Source of the DNA: Opitutus sp.
GTDB lineage: Bacteria > Verrucomicrobiota > Verrucomicrobiae > Opitutales > Opitutaceae
NCBI GenBank assembly: GCA_009695065.1
Contig: SIBR01000034.1
Coordinates: 1-41,603, forward strand
Reading direction: 5' to 3'
DNA length: 41,603 bases
Each line of letters opens with the position of its first letter. Positions within the stretch are counted from its first letter, which is position 1. Shown piece by piece: positions 1 to 8,111 of the stretch. Below the pieces are notes generated by a model. It saw only the letters and a list, made by a program, of their open reading frames with translations, was not told the origin of the DNA and ran no database searches. The position numbers and the translations under genes were made by a program.

Positions 1-110
1 TGCTGGTCGGTGAACTCGATTTGGATGGACTGGCCAGCGCTTTCAAACTGGATTTTTTCCGCCACCGTTTGGTGAACCGGGCTTCCGCCCTTCGATTGAT
101 TGCGTTTCAT
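1..110 (-). CDS. N-terminus of an unrecognised protein, cut by the window edge
   Basis: An ATG at 110-108 opens a frame that runs without a stop to base 1 and encodes about 36 residues, beginning MKRNQSKGGSPVHQ and ending IQIEFTDQ. A good ribosome binding site (GGAGG, three bases before the ATG) supports this start, which is rare in this window. The remainder of the gene lies outside. I do not recognise the family with certainty. The short basic leader and the IxFTDQ segment recall the N-termini of some DDE transposases, but this is only a guess. It starts 11 bases downstream of the stop of the broken EamA gene on the same strand. Confidence 0.4.
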   Translation of the reverse strand, partial: MKRNQSKGGSPVHQTVAEKIQFESAGQSIQIEFTDQ

Positions 111-120
111 TCACCTCCAT

Positions 121-1128
121 TCACTTCCCAAACGGCGGCTCCTTTTCAACTGAATGGTTACGGCTAAGCGCCGGCGGCCGCATTTGCAGCAGCACATTCG
201 CCAGCGTGATCAAGCCGCCGCCGACCAGCAGCGTCCAGGTCGCGCGCTCGTTCGCGTAATCCACCCCGGCCCAGGGAGCAATCCACCCGGGCATGAACAG
301 CGCGAGCACCGAGGCGAACAGGGGCTCGATGCAATAAATCAGGCCAGCCTCCGTCGCCGTGATCTTCGGCTGCCAGGCATTCATCAGCGAGAACGCGCCG
401 TACGTGCAGAAAATCGTGAGGATGGCGGTGAAGCCGAGCCAGGCCGGGGATGTCCACGGCACCAGGAAGGCGTTCAAGTTCGGCGCGGTCCCCACCGCGA
501 GTCCGCCGCAGGCCACCCCCAGGGTTACGAACATCACCAACGTGATTTTTTCCGGCCGGTTGCCGGCGAAATCCTTCCGTTCCAGCGCGAGGATCTGCCC
601 CATGAAAAACAGCGCGCTCAGCAGGGTCTCCCACTCACCGCGCCCAAACTGCCACGCCTGCCAGTCGAAGCGGCCGAGAATGGCCACGCCAGCGAGGACC
701 ATGAGACAGCAGAGCCACACCCGCGCACCGGGATTGCGCCGCCAGCGCCACGCCAACCAGATTGGAATCAGGATCGCCGAGAACTACGTCAGGAACGCCG
801 ACGTGCTGGCCGACGTGAAACGAAGTCCGTCGTTTTGCAGCAGCATGCCCATGGTCGCAAATGCCCCAAGGATGGCGCCTTGGTGCAGCTCATGGCGCGT
901 CACGCGCCACGAATCCCGCGGGCGCAGCACCAGCAGGAGGACCGTCGCCAGCAGGAAGCGAGGCGCCACCGCATACATGACCGGAAACCATTCGCCCGCG
1001 TCCGGCAGCAGCCGCGTGTGCAGGAGCATGATCGCCTTGACGGTGGGAAAACTCAGCCCACAGAGAAAATTCGTGAGCAGCAGAAAGAGCAGCGCGCGGG
1101 TGCGCGCGGTGGAGGCAGGTTGAGCCAT
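121..1128 (-). pseudogene. EamA/DMT-family transporter interrupted by one in-frame TAG
   Basis: The frame from ATG 1128 to stop 121 covers 335 residues and ten hydrophobic segments, the normal length for a drug/metabolite transporter of the EamA family (inner-membrane export of small metabolites; the substrate cannot be told). A TAG at 784-786 splits it after residue 114, just after TSASTSAFLT, a conserved family segment in which a non-stop residue is expected; CAG to TAG is the simplest change. No frameshift accompanies it, and both halves keep good transporter sequence. It is either a recent nonsense mutation or a base error. A downstream internal start could give only the C-terminal repeat, which would not form a complete transporter. 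Confidence 0.8.
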
Positions 1129-1347
1129 GGTCGACCATCCAGTGTGGTTCGTGGTGCCGGGCAGGCCAAGGCAATAGGCCCGGTCGCGGGCGAATCCCCC
1201 GTCCTGGACAACTCCAGCTTTAAAATCGCGGCGTCGCGTTCCGCGTCTCCGCGGGAACTTGGCTGGGGACAATTGCCTCGCCACGCCCCCGCGCTCCGCC
1301 TTCCCGTCGGCTCGGCTTTGGGTGCGGTGCACGCCATTTTTCTTCGC

Positions 1348-2838
1348 ATGGCGAAGTCGACGGACGGGCCGCGGATCCCCAAGCGCGTGTATGAGGCACG
1401 CGTGCCGCTGTTGCGCGCCGACCTCGTCCAGATGCAGGTGGCGCTGCAGCAGGCGCCGTTCAAGGTGCTCCTCGTGACCGCGGGCGACGAGGCGTCCGGC
1501 AAGGGCGACGTTGTCAACATTCTCAACGGCTGGCTCGATCCCCGCGGAGGGGAGACGACCGCCTTCCACGAGCTCACCGACGAGGAGCGGGAGCGGCCGC
1601 CGATGTGGCGTTACTGGCGCAGCCTGCCGCCGCGCGGGCGCATCGCGATTTTTTCGGGGGGCTGGCACGCAGAGGCGCTCGCGCAGGATCCGCGCAGCCG
1701 CCGCAAACTCGCCGAATTCGATCACACCCTCGGGCGGCTCGCCCACTTTGAAGGCCTGCTGGCGCACGACGGCGCGCTCATCGTAAAAATCTGGCTGCGG
1801 CTTTCCGCGGACGCGCAGCGCGCCCGGCTGCACGAGTTGGCGGAGGATCCCGACACGGCGTGGCGGGTGTCGCCCGACGACTGGCGGAGTCACCGCGACT
1901 ACGACCGGCCTCGCGCGCCTCGCCCAGCGGATGCGGCGTGCCACCCACCGGCCCGGCGCCCCGTGGCACCTCGTCGAGGCGGCCGACCCACACGCGCGCA
2001 ATCTCGCCGTCGTCGACATCCTGCTGGCGCGTTTTCGCACCCATCTGCGACTCCACGCCCGGAGCGCGCGGCTTTCGCAACCGCAGCGGGTGGTGTCCCT
2101 GCGGCCCGCGGGCCTGCGCCGGTTGCAGGCGCTGCCGCTGAACCAGCGTCTTTCGGAGACGGATTACGCCGCCAAGCGCGACAAATGGCTCGGTCGGCTC
2201 AATCGCGCCGTGCGGGCCGCCGCCGAGCAGGGCCGATCAATCGTGTGGGTGTTCGAGGGCTGGGATGCGGCGGGCAAGGACGGGGCGATTCGCCGCCTGA
2301 CGAACGCCATCGATGCCCGCGACTGCCGCGTGATTCCGGTCGCGCGGCCGACCGACGATGAAAAACCCCACCACTACCTCTGGCGTTTCTGGCGGCATGT
2401 GCCCCGCGCCGGCCGCGTCACCATCTACGATCGCTCCTGGTACGAGCGGGTGCTCGTCGAGCGGATCGAGGGCTTCTGCCACGACGCGGAGTGGCGGCGG
2501 GCTTACGCCGAGCTCCGGGACTTCGAATCCCAGCTCACGGAGCACGGCATCATCGTGTTGAAATTCTGGCTGCAGGTTTCGAAGGAGGAACAACTGCACC
2601 GTTTCCGGCACCGCGAAGAAACCGATTACAAGCGCCACAAGATCAACTCCGAGGACTGGCGCAATCGCCGCCAATGGCGCGCCTATGAGGCGGCGGTGGG
2701 CGACATGCTGGTGCTGACGAATTCCGGGGCCGCCCCCTGGCATCTGATCCCGGCGGACAACAAGCGCTTTGCCCGGCTCGAAATCCTCAAGACCTCCTGC
2801 GAGCAAATCGCCGAAGCGCTGGGGGAAAGGCAGGATAA
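1348..2838 (+). pseudogene. two-domain PPK2 (polyphosphate:AMP phosphotransferase), frameshifted
   Basis: The gene encodes two tandem PPK2 kinase domains, about 495 residues in all, the architecture of polyphosphate:AMP phosphotransferases that make ADP from AMP and polyphosphate. Domain 1 has a Walker A loop (GDEASGKGD). Domain 2 has GWDAAGKDGAIRR, the lid-type segment YDRSWYERVLVERIEGF and the conserved HKINSEDW segment. One extra base near 1910-1913 breaks the frame between DDWRSHRDYDR and LARLAQRMRR, both normal family sequence. A second slip in the G5 run at 2821 is suspected: without it the frame runs on to 3007, antisense to the kinase; with it the protein stops at 2836-2838, just at the terminator. 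The start ATG at 1348 has no obvious ribosome binding site. Either assembly errors or an inactive gene. Confidence 0.8.
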
Positions 2839-2867
2839 CCCGCGCGCGGATTATCCTAGCGTTTTTT
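2832..2867 (+). terminator. intrinsic terminator between the convergent PPK2 and kinase genes
   Basis: The arms AGGATAA and TTATCCT (2832-2838 and 2851-2857) enclose a self-complementary CCGCGCGCGG, and T6 follows at 2862-2867 on the plus strand. This fits a rho-independent terminator for the PPK2 gene. The kinase stop (2856-2858) lies inside the structure, so the hairpin may also slow transcripts from the other side, although the minus strand has no U-run. Confidence 0.75.
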
Positions 2868-5477
2868 CACGCCGCGTGCCCGGCGAAAGCGCCGCAGCGC
2901 CGCCTCGAGCTCGGGCATCTGCAGGGGTTTCGTCAGGTAATCGTTCAACCCCGCGGCCATGCCCCGCGCCCGCTCCTCGTCCCGCGCATCCGCCTTCAAC
3001 GCGATGATCCAGATATTCCGGGCCTCCGCCCCGGCGCGGCCCTCCCGGATCTCCCGCAAGGCGGCGAGCCCGTCCATCTCCGCATATGGAGATCGAGCAA
3101 CACCAAATCGTAATCCACCCCACGCTGCGTGAGCTCGTCGATCGCGCAGCGGCCGTTCTCGGTCACAGTGAATCGGCAGCCCAGATTGGTCAGCACCCGC
3201 TGCATGAGCCGCTGGTTCATGGGATAATCCTCGACCAGCCGGATGTTGAACCCGAATTTGGGCGGCGCGACCGCCGCAAACGGCGCACTCGTCCGCGCGC
3301 CGGACAGCAGTGCAAACAGCGCCCCGTGATGCACGGATTTGTTCACGAGCAGCCGAAAATGAGTGCGCAGCGCCGTGCGCACCTCGCTGGGCAGGGAGAT
3401 CGGCACGAGGCCCACGAGTTGCCTGGCCGCCAACCCCGGCCAGGGGTCCGGCTGCGGGGCAAGGACGCGCGCCTTCTCCTCGTCCAGCGCCACCAACACG
3501 ACTTCCACGGCCGCCGGGTCCAACCTCGCCGAGTCGTCGGCCTCAACCGACTGGGCCAGCCAGTCGGTCAACAACCGGGCCAGCTCGCGGCGCAACGGTC
3601 CCGGGCTCAGGCCCAGGCCGACCTTCAGACCGGCGAGTTCCCGCCCGGGAGCCGCCGGGGTCGCCACCGCCACGCGGATCGAAAAGGTGAAGGTCGAGCC
3701 CTGCCCCGTCGCGCTCGTAACGGAAATCTCCCCGCCCATCAGATTCACCAGGTTGCGGCAAATCGCCAGGCCCAGCCCCGTGCCCCCATACCGCCGCGTG
3801 GACGAATCGTCGAGTTGGCTGAAGGGCTTGAACAATTTCGCATGCTGCTCCGTCGGGATGCCGATGCCCGTGTCGCGCACCGAGAATTCCAGCACCCCCT
3901 CATCCGTCGAGGCCGGTTGGCCCCCGGTCGCAGGCCCCCTCGGCGGGCCGCCCCGGTGTCGGCAGGATTAGAACACTGACCTCCACTTCGCCCTGGTCGG
4001 TGAATTTGATGGCGTTGCCGACCAGATTGCTGAGCACCTGGCGCAGGCGGCCGCCATCGATCACGTCGGCAGCGGCACGTCGGTCGCGCCGTAGTGCAGC
4101 AGTTCGATTTTTCTCCCCCGCCCGGTTGGAAAACAAATCGAGCGCGTCCTCGATGCATTCCCGCGGGTCGCAGGCCGCGGGATCGAGCTTCAGTTTGCCC
4201 GACTCAATGCGCGTATAGTCGAGAATGTCACCCGTCAACTGGATCAACGCCTCGCCGCTGGCCCCGATGGTCTGCACGTACTCGCGCTGCTCGGCCGAAA
4301 GCGTCGTGTCGAGCAGCAGGCTCGTGAAGCCGACAATGCCGTTGAGCGGGGTGCTCACTTCATGACTCATCGCGGCGAGAAACTGGCCCTTGGCCCGGTC
4401 GCCCGCCTCGGCCAAATCGCGCGCGTCACGCAACTCCGCCTCCTTGCGCTTGGTCTCCGTGATGTCGTCGAACACCCAGACATAGCACGCAATGGAGCCG
4501 GCGCGCTGTTTCACCGGAGTGACCGCACCCCGGACCGGATAGACGCAGCCATCCTTCCGGCGGTTGGACCACTCGCCCTCCCAGCCGCGGCCCGCTTGAA
4601 TTGAGGCGGCCAGTTCCGCGTGCGCCTCGTGGTTCGACTGCGGGTCGCGCAATTCCCGCCAGTTCCGGCCAAAAAGCTCGCACCGCGGGTAACCGATCTG
4701 CTGGCACAGTCCGCGGTTCGCATACTCAATCCGACTGTGCAGGTCCGAGATCATGATCGCGGAATGGCTCTGCTCCATCGCCTCGGGCAGGTTGCGAATC
4801 ACCTCGCGTTGCTCGCCCTGGCGCCGCCGGACGCCGAGTGCCACGGTGGGCAGACCCAGGATAATCCAGACATAGAACGTGCTCTGGAGCGCGGCGCCCC
4901 ACAGTTGCGCGCGCCAGGTCGCCGCCTCGAGATCGAGGCCAAGAATTTCCTTGATGGGTTTGGTTGGGTCCGCCGACGGGGCCTCGCCGATCAGCGCATA
5001 GCCCGTCACCCACGTGCGAAATCATCCGCCAGCGGACCCTCCGTCGCCGGCTGGCCGGTCCGGATGATCTCCTGCAGGCCTTTCAATTTCCCCGCCTGCG
5101 GATAGTCGTCCTCCGGGAGGGATTCGTCCTTAGCCCCCGGCGCGGCCGAGTCCCCCCAAAAAGATCACCTTGCCGGTTTCGGGTACGAAACGAAAAACAT
5201 AGCCAAAGCGCACCTGGAGATCGACGGCCGCCAGCTTCTGCAACCGGTCCTTGACGACCGCGTAGGTCGGGGTCTCGCGATCCGCCCGGGTGCCGGCGAG
5301 TCGCCGCAAATCGGCCGGATCGATCGCCACAGCCGAGCGACGCGCCTCGTCGGCCAGACGCGTCAGAATCTCCGCTCGCCGGGTCTGCGCCCCGAACCAG
5401 CCCGCAGCCAGGCCCGCGAGGAGAATCGCGAGCCAGAGAGCGGCAGATTTCAGTTTTCTGGATTGGTGCGGCGACAT
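2856..5477 (-). pseudogene. hybrid sensor histidine kinase (TM-PAS-HisKA-HATPase-REC), four frameshifts
   Basis: Read across frames from ATG 5477 to TAG 2856, this is a membrane hybrid kinase of about 870 residues. In order it has an N-terminal membrane helix (ALWLAILLAGLAAGWF), an extracytoplasmic segment, a second helix, a PAS domain ending in DDITETKRK, a HisKA domain (MSHEVSTPLNG, phospho-acceptor His), an HATPase (N box NLVGNAIKFTD, G boxes DTGIGIP and GGTGLGLAI) and a receiver domain (phospho-acceptor Asp in LLDLHM, Lys in YLTKP). Single-base shifts break it near 5150 (G6 run), 5010, 3930-3960 (G5 run) and 3083 (LHM then EMDGLAAL, one C short). Sequence on each side of every break is conserved. 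No separate response regulator is adjacent. The breaks are either assembly errors in G/C runs or decay. Confidence 0.85.
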
Positions 5478-5624
5478 GAACGACAGACGGGGGCGCCGGG
5501 GACACAATCGCGCCGCCCAGTCCCCTGCAATCTTGAAGGCGGCCTTGACCCGTCCGATGCAGCCGGGGGCGCCGACCCCGGTCCGGCCTCACCGAGGCCG
5601 GCTCCAATCGCGCCGTCCGGGCCC

Positions 5625-5656
5625 AAAAAAACCGCCGCGACCTGAATCGCGGCGGT
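5625..5656 (-). terminator. intrinsic terminator of the SWIB gene
   Basis: A perfect 10-bp stem (5631-5640 with 5647-5656) with a six-base loop is followed on the minus strand by a run of U (A-run 5625-5631 on plus). It sits 25 bases after the SWIB stop codon. Confidence 0.85.
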
Positions 5657-5680
5657 CGAAAAGAAAAACTGCGAGCCGAA

Positions 5681-5950
5681 TTAGGAAACGTGGCCCGAGA
5701 CGAGCTTCGTCATTTCGAACATCGAGACGGCCTTCTTGCCGCCAAATACGATCTTCAATTTGTCGTCGGCGTTGATCTGCGTGCGGACCTTCTTGTCCTG
5801 CAGACCGTTCTTCTTGATGTACGCCCAGAGCTTCTTGGTGAGCTCGGTGCGGGGGAGCGGGTTTGCGCCAACGACCGCGCTGAGAGCGGCATCGGGCTGG
5901 ACCGGTTTCATGAACGCTGCGTTTGGTTTACGTGCTGCTTTTTTAGCCAT
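5681..5950 (-). CDS. SWIB/MDM2-domain protein
   Basis: An 89-residue protein consisting of a short Lys/Arg/Ala-rich tail (MAKKAARKPNAAF) and one SWIB domain (about residues 20-85: LPRTELTKKLWAYIKKNGLQ, then an INADDKL segment and a VSMFEMTKLV helix). SWIB domains are known from eukaryotic chromatin remodellers, and stand-alone copies occur in Chlamydiae and Verrucomicrobia, where a nucleoid role has been suggested. The bacterial function here is inferred only. The gene is monocistronic: it has its own terminator downstream, and 205 bases separate it from the ABC exporter stop upstream. Confidence 0.9.
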   Translation of the reverse strand: MAKKAARKPNAAFMKPVQPDAALSAVVGANPLPRTELTKKLWAYIKKNGLQDKKVRTQINADDKLKIVFGGKKAVSMFEMTKLVSGHVS

Positions 5951-6155
5951 AATATTTTTGATTTTGGAACACTCTTTCTCGAAAACACCTCACTTCTAGA
6001 GGGAAATCGCGGGGGTGCATAGGAAAATCTTCAACTTTCTGGCCTGGCTGCACCACCCTTTCACCTCCGGCGCAAACACCTCGCGTCCCCAAATTTGATC
6101 GGCCAACGCCGCCGGGAGAGCAGCCAGGCCTACGGCAAAACCGCCACGGTTTTGC
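5951..6155. other. intergenic region upstream of SWIB with a perfect hairpin
   Basis: No gene is seen. The part next to the SWIB start is AT-rich and is the likely SWIB promoter region. At 6135-6155 GCAAAACCG and CGGTTTTGC form a 9-bp stem with a three-base loop just after the ABC exporter stop. Directly before it, overlapping the last codons of that gene, is a 10-bp stem (6159-6168 with 6172-6181). Neither is followed by a U-run. They may stabilise the 3' end of the exporter mRNA. Confidence 0.6.
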
Positions 6156-8111
6156 TTAAGGATTTGACGAAGTCAAATCCTCGTCCACCTGGACGAACTG
6201 CCGGTACAGCGCCGCATAGTGGCCGCCCCGCGCCACCAATTCCGCATGCGTGCCGCGCTCGATGATGCGGCCTTCCTCGAGCACCAGCACGAGATTGGCG
6301 TGGCGAATGGTGCTCAACCGATGGGCCACGACAAAGCTCGTCCGCCCCTTGAGCAGGGCCACCAGCGCCGCCTGCAGCCGGGCCTCGGTCCGCGCATCGA
6401 TTGAACTCGTCGCCTCATCGAGGATCACCAGCCGCGGATCCGCCAGCAGCGCGCGGGTAAAGCAGACCAACTGCCGCTGCCCCACCGACAGAGCCGCGCC
6501 GCGTTCGCCCACTTCCGTGTGCAACCCGCGCGGCAGGTCCTCAAGGATGTCCCGGCAGTCGAGTTGCTCGGCCGCCGCGCGCACCTCCGCCTCAGTCGCG
6601 TCGGGCCGCGCAAACCGGAGGTTGTCGAGCACCGTACCGCTGAAGAGGAAATTCTGCTGCTGCACCATGCCCATCTGCCGATGGAGCGAATGGCTGGTGA
6701 TCGTAACCGCGTCGCGCCCGTCGAACCACACCTCGCCCTTCGTCGGCAGATGAAATTTCGCCGCGAGATTGATGATGGAGCTCTTGCCGCTGCCCGTATG
6801 CCCGACCAGCGCAATGGTCTCGCCCGGCTCCGCGGTAAAATTGATGTCGTGGAGCACGAGCCGGCCCGGATCGTAGCCAAAGGAAACGTTCCGAAATTCC
6901 ACCCGCAGGCCGCTGCCGCCGGGCGGCGGCGCGGCCAAGTGGGAAGGGCCAAGTGGCAAGTGGCAAGATTCGGGGGGGGGCCCACCACCGTCCTGGAACT
7001 TGTCACTTGTCACTTGCCACTTGCCGCGCGGATCGGGCAACGGCAGCGCATTTGGATCGTCCTGCCAGTCCAGCGGATGGTCGATCAGCCGGAACACGCG
7101 CTCGGCGCTGGCCATGGCGACGAGGGCCTGGTTGTATTGGTTGCCGATCACGGCGATGGGCGAGAAGAACTGATTCGCCAGCAGGAAGAAGGTGATTAAC
7201 TCGCCGACGCCCATCTGGTGGTGAAACACCCGCCAGCCGCCAAACATAAGCAGGATGGCCACAAAGAACTGGCTGTTCAGCTCGAGCAGCGGCGTGAGGA
7301 TCGCGGACGTCCGGGCCAGCGCGATGCTGTAGCGGGAATGATCGGCGAGCAGATTGCGGAATAGGCCGGCATTGGTCTCCTGCCGCACAAAGCCCTGCGT
7401 CACGCGGATGCCGTTCACCGACTCGGCGAGCATCGCCGTCACCCGGCTGAAACTGTCGCTCGCCGCGCGCGAATACTGGCTGAGCCGTAGGCGGAAACGG
7501 CGGTTGATGACCCACAGCACCGGTGCGAGGCCGAGCACCACGAGGAACAGCTCCCAATCCGACCACGCCATCACGACGGCCGAAAACAGCATCTGGCCGA
7601 ATTGAATCATGCTCACGAACATCACGTCCTGGATGCCCACGCGCAGCGCCTCCACGTCGCTGGTGATGCGGCCGATGATCCGGCCCAGCTTGACCCGGTG
7701 GAAAAAGCTCACCGGCTGGCGCTGCACCTTGGCGAAAATATCCGCCCGCAGCCGGTTGACCACGGTCTCGCCGATCTCGAGCGCGTAACGCTGGCGGAAG
7801 TGAAACATCCCGTCGGTCGAGAGGGCCAGCACCGCGTAGCCGATGACGCCCAGCGCCAGGCCGGCGACATCGCGCTGGGAAATCGGGCCACGAATGATGA
7901 GCGAGGTGATCCACAGGAACGCCGGCAGTTGCGCCGACCGGATGATGCTCATCACGAGCAGGGCGTTGAGTTTCCCCTGCACCGGCGTGGCATAGGTGAA
8001 CAGCCGGCGGATGAGCGACCACTCGAGTGGTTTCTGGATCTCCTCGTCGTCCTCGTCGTCGCGAAACCGCCGCACGAGCCCCAGATCGCGGATTTCCGGC
8101 CGGGCGCTCAT
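6156..8111 (-). CDS. ABC exporter half-transporter, subunit with the consensus Walker B Glu
   Basis: A 651-residue fusion of a six-helix exporter membrane domain (about residues 40-340) and an ATPase domain (about 400-640) with Walker A GHTGSGKS, signature LSVGQ and Walker B ILDEATSSID. It starts at ATG 8111, overlapping the stop of the upstream partner by four bases (ATGA), so the two are probably translated together and pair as a heterodimer. The signature deviates from LSGGQ, while the partner has the deviant Walker B, as in TM287/288-type exporters with one degenerate nucleotide site. Residues about 363-393, in the linker before the ATPase, are a Gly/Pro-rich insert encoded by an inverted-repeat element. 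The substrate is unknown; lipids or drugs are usual for the family. Confidence 0.9.
   Translation of the reverse strand: MSARPEIRDLGLVRRFRDDEDDEEIQKPLEWSLIRRLFTYATPVQGKLNALLVMSIIRSAQLPAFLWITSLIIRGPISQRDVAGLALGVIGYAVLALSTDGMFHFRQRYALEIGETVVNRLRADIFAKVQRQPVSFFHRVKLGRIIGRITSDVEALRVGIQDVMFVSMIQFGQMLFSAVVMAWSDWELFLVVLGLAPVLWVINRRFRLRLSQYSRAASDSFSRVTAMLAESVNGIRVTQGFVRQETNAGLFRNLLADHSRYSIALARTSAILTPLLELNSQFFVAILLMFGGWRVFHHQMGVGELITFFLLANQFFSPIAVIGNQYNQALVAMASAERVFRLIDHPLDWQDDPNALPLPDPRGKWQVTSDKFQDGGGPPPESCHLPLGPSHLAAPPPGGSGLRVEFRNVSFGYDPGRLVLHDINFTAEPGETIALVGHTGSGKSSIINLAAKFHLPTKGEVWFDGRDAVTITSHSLHRQMGMVQQQNFLFSGTVLDNLRFARPDATEAEVRAAAEQLDCRDILEDLPRGLHTEVGERGAALSVGQRQLVCFTRALLADPRLVILDEATSSIDARTEARLQAALVALLKGRTSFVVAHRLSTIRHANLVLVLEEGRIIERGTHAELVARGGHYAALYRQFVQVDEDLTSSNP
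6934..7026. repeat. inverted-repeat element inserted in frame in the ABC exporter gene
   Basis: The left arm (6934-6967) holds repeats of the unit AAGTGGC and the right arm (6999-7026) repeats of CTTGTCA/CTTGCCA, so the two fold back on each other. The centre contains a run of nine G. It is translated as KWQVTSDKFQ on one arm and SCHLPLGPSH on the other, inside the linker between the membrane and ATPase domains. A related structure lies at 37600-37699. The insert keeps the reading frame. Confidence 0.7.

Noticed and set aside
154..1347. long plus-strand frame over the EamA gene
   Set aside because: It is the antisense of a recognisable transporter, has low-complexity Arg/Gln/Pro composition and no family motif; only the part from 1348 is PPK2.
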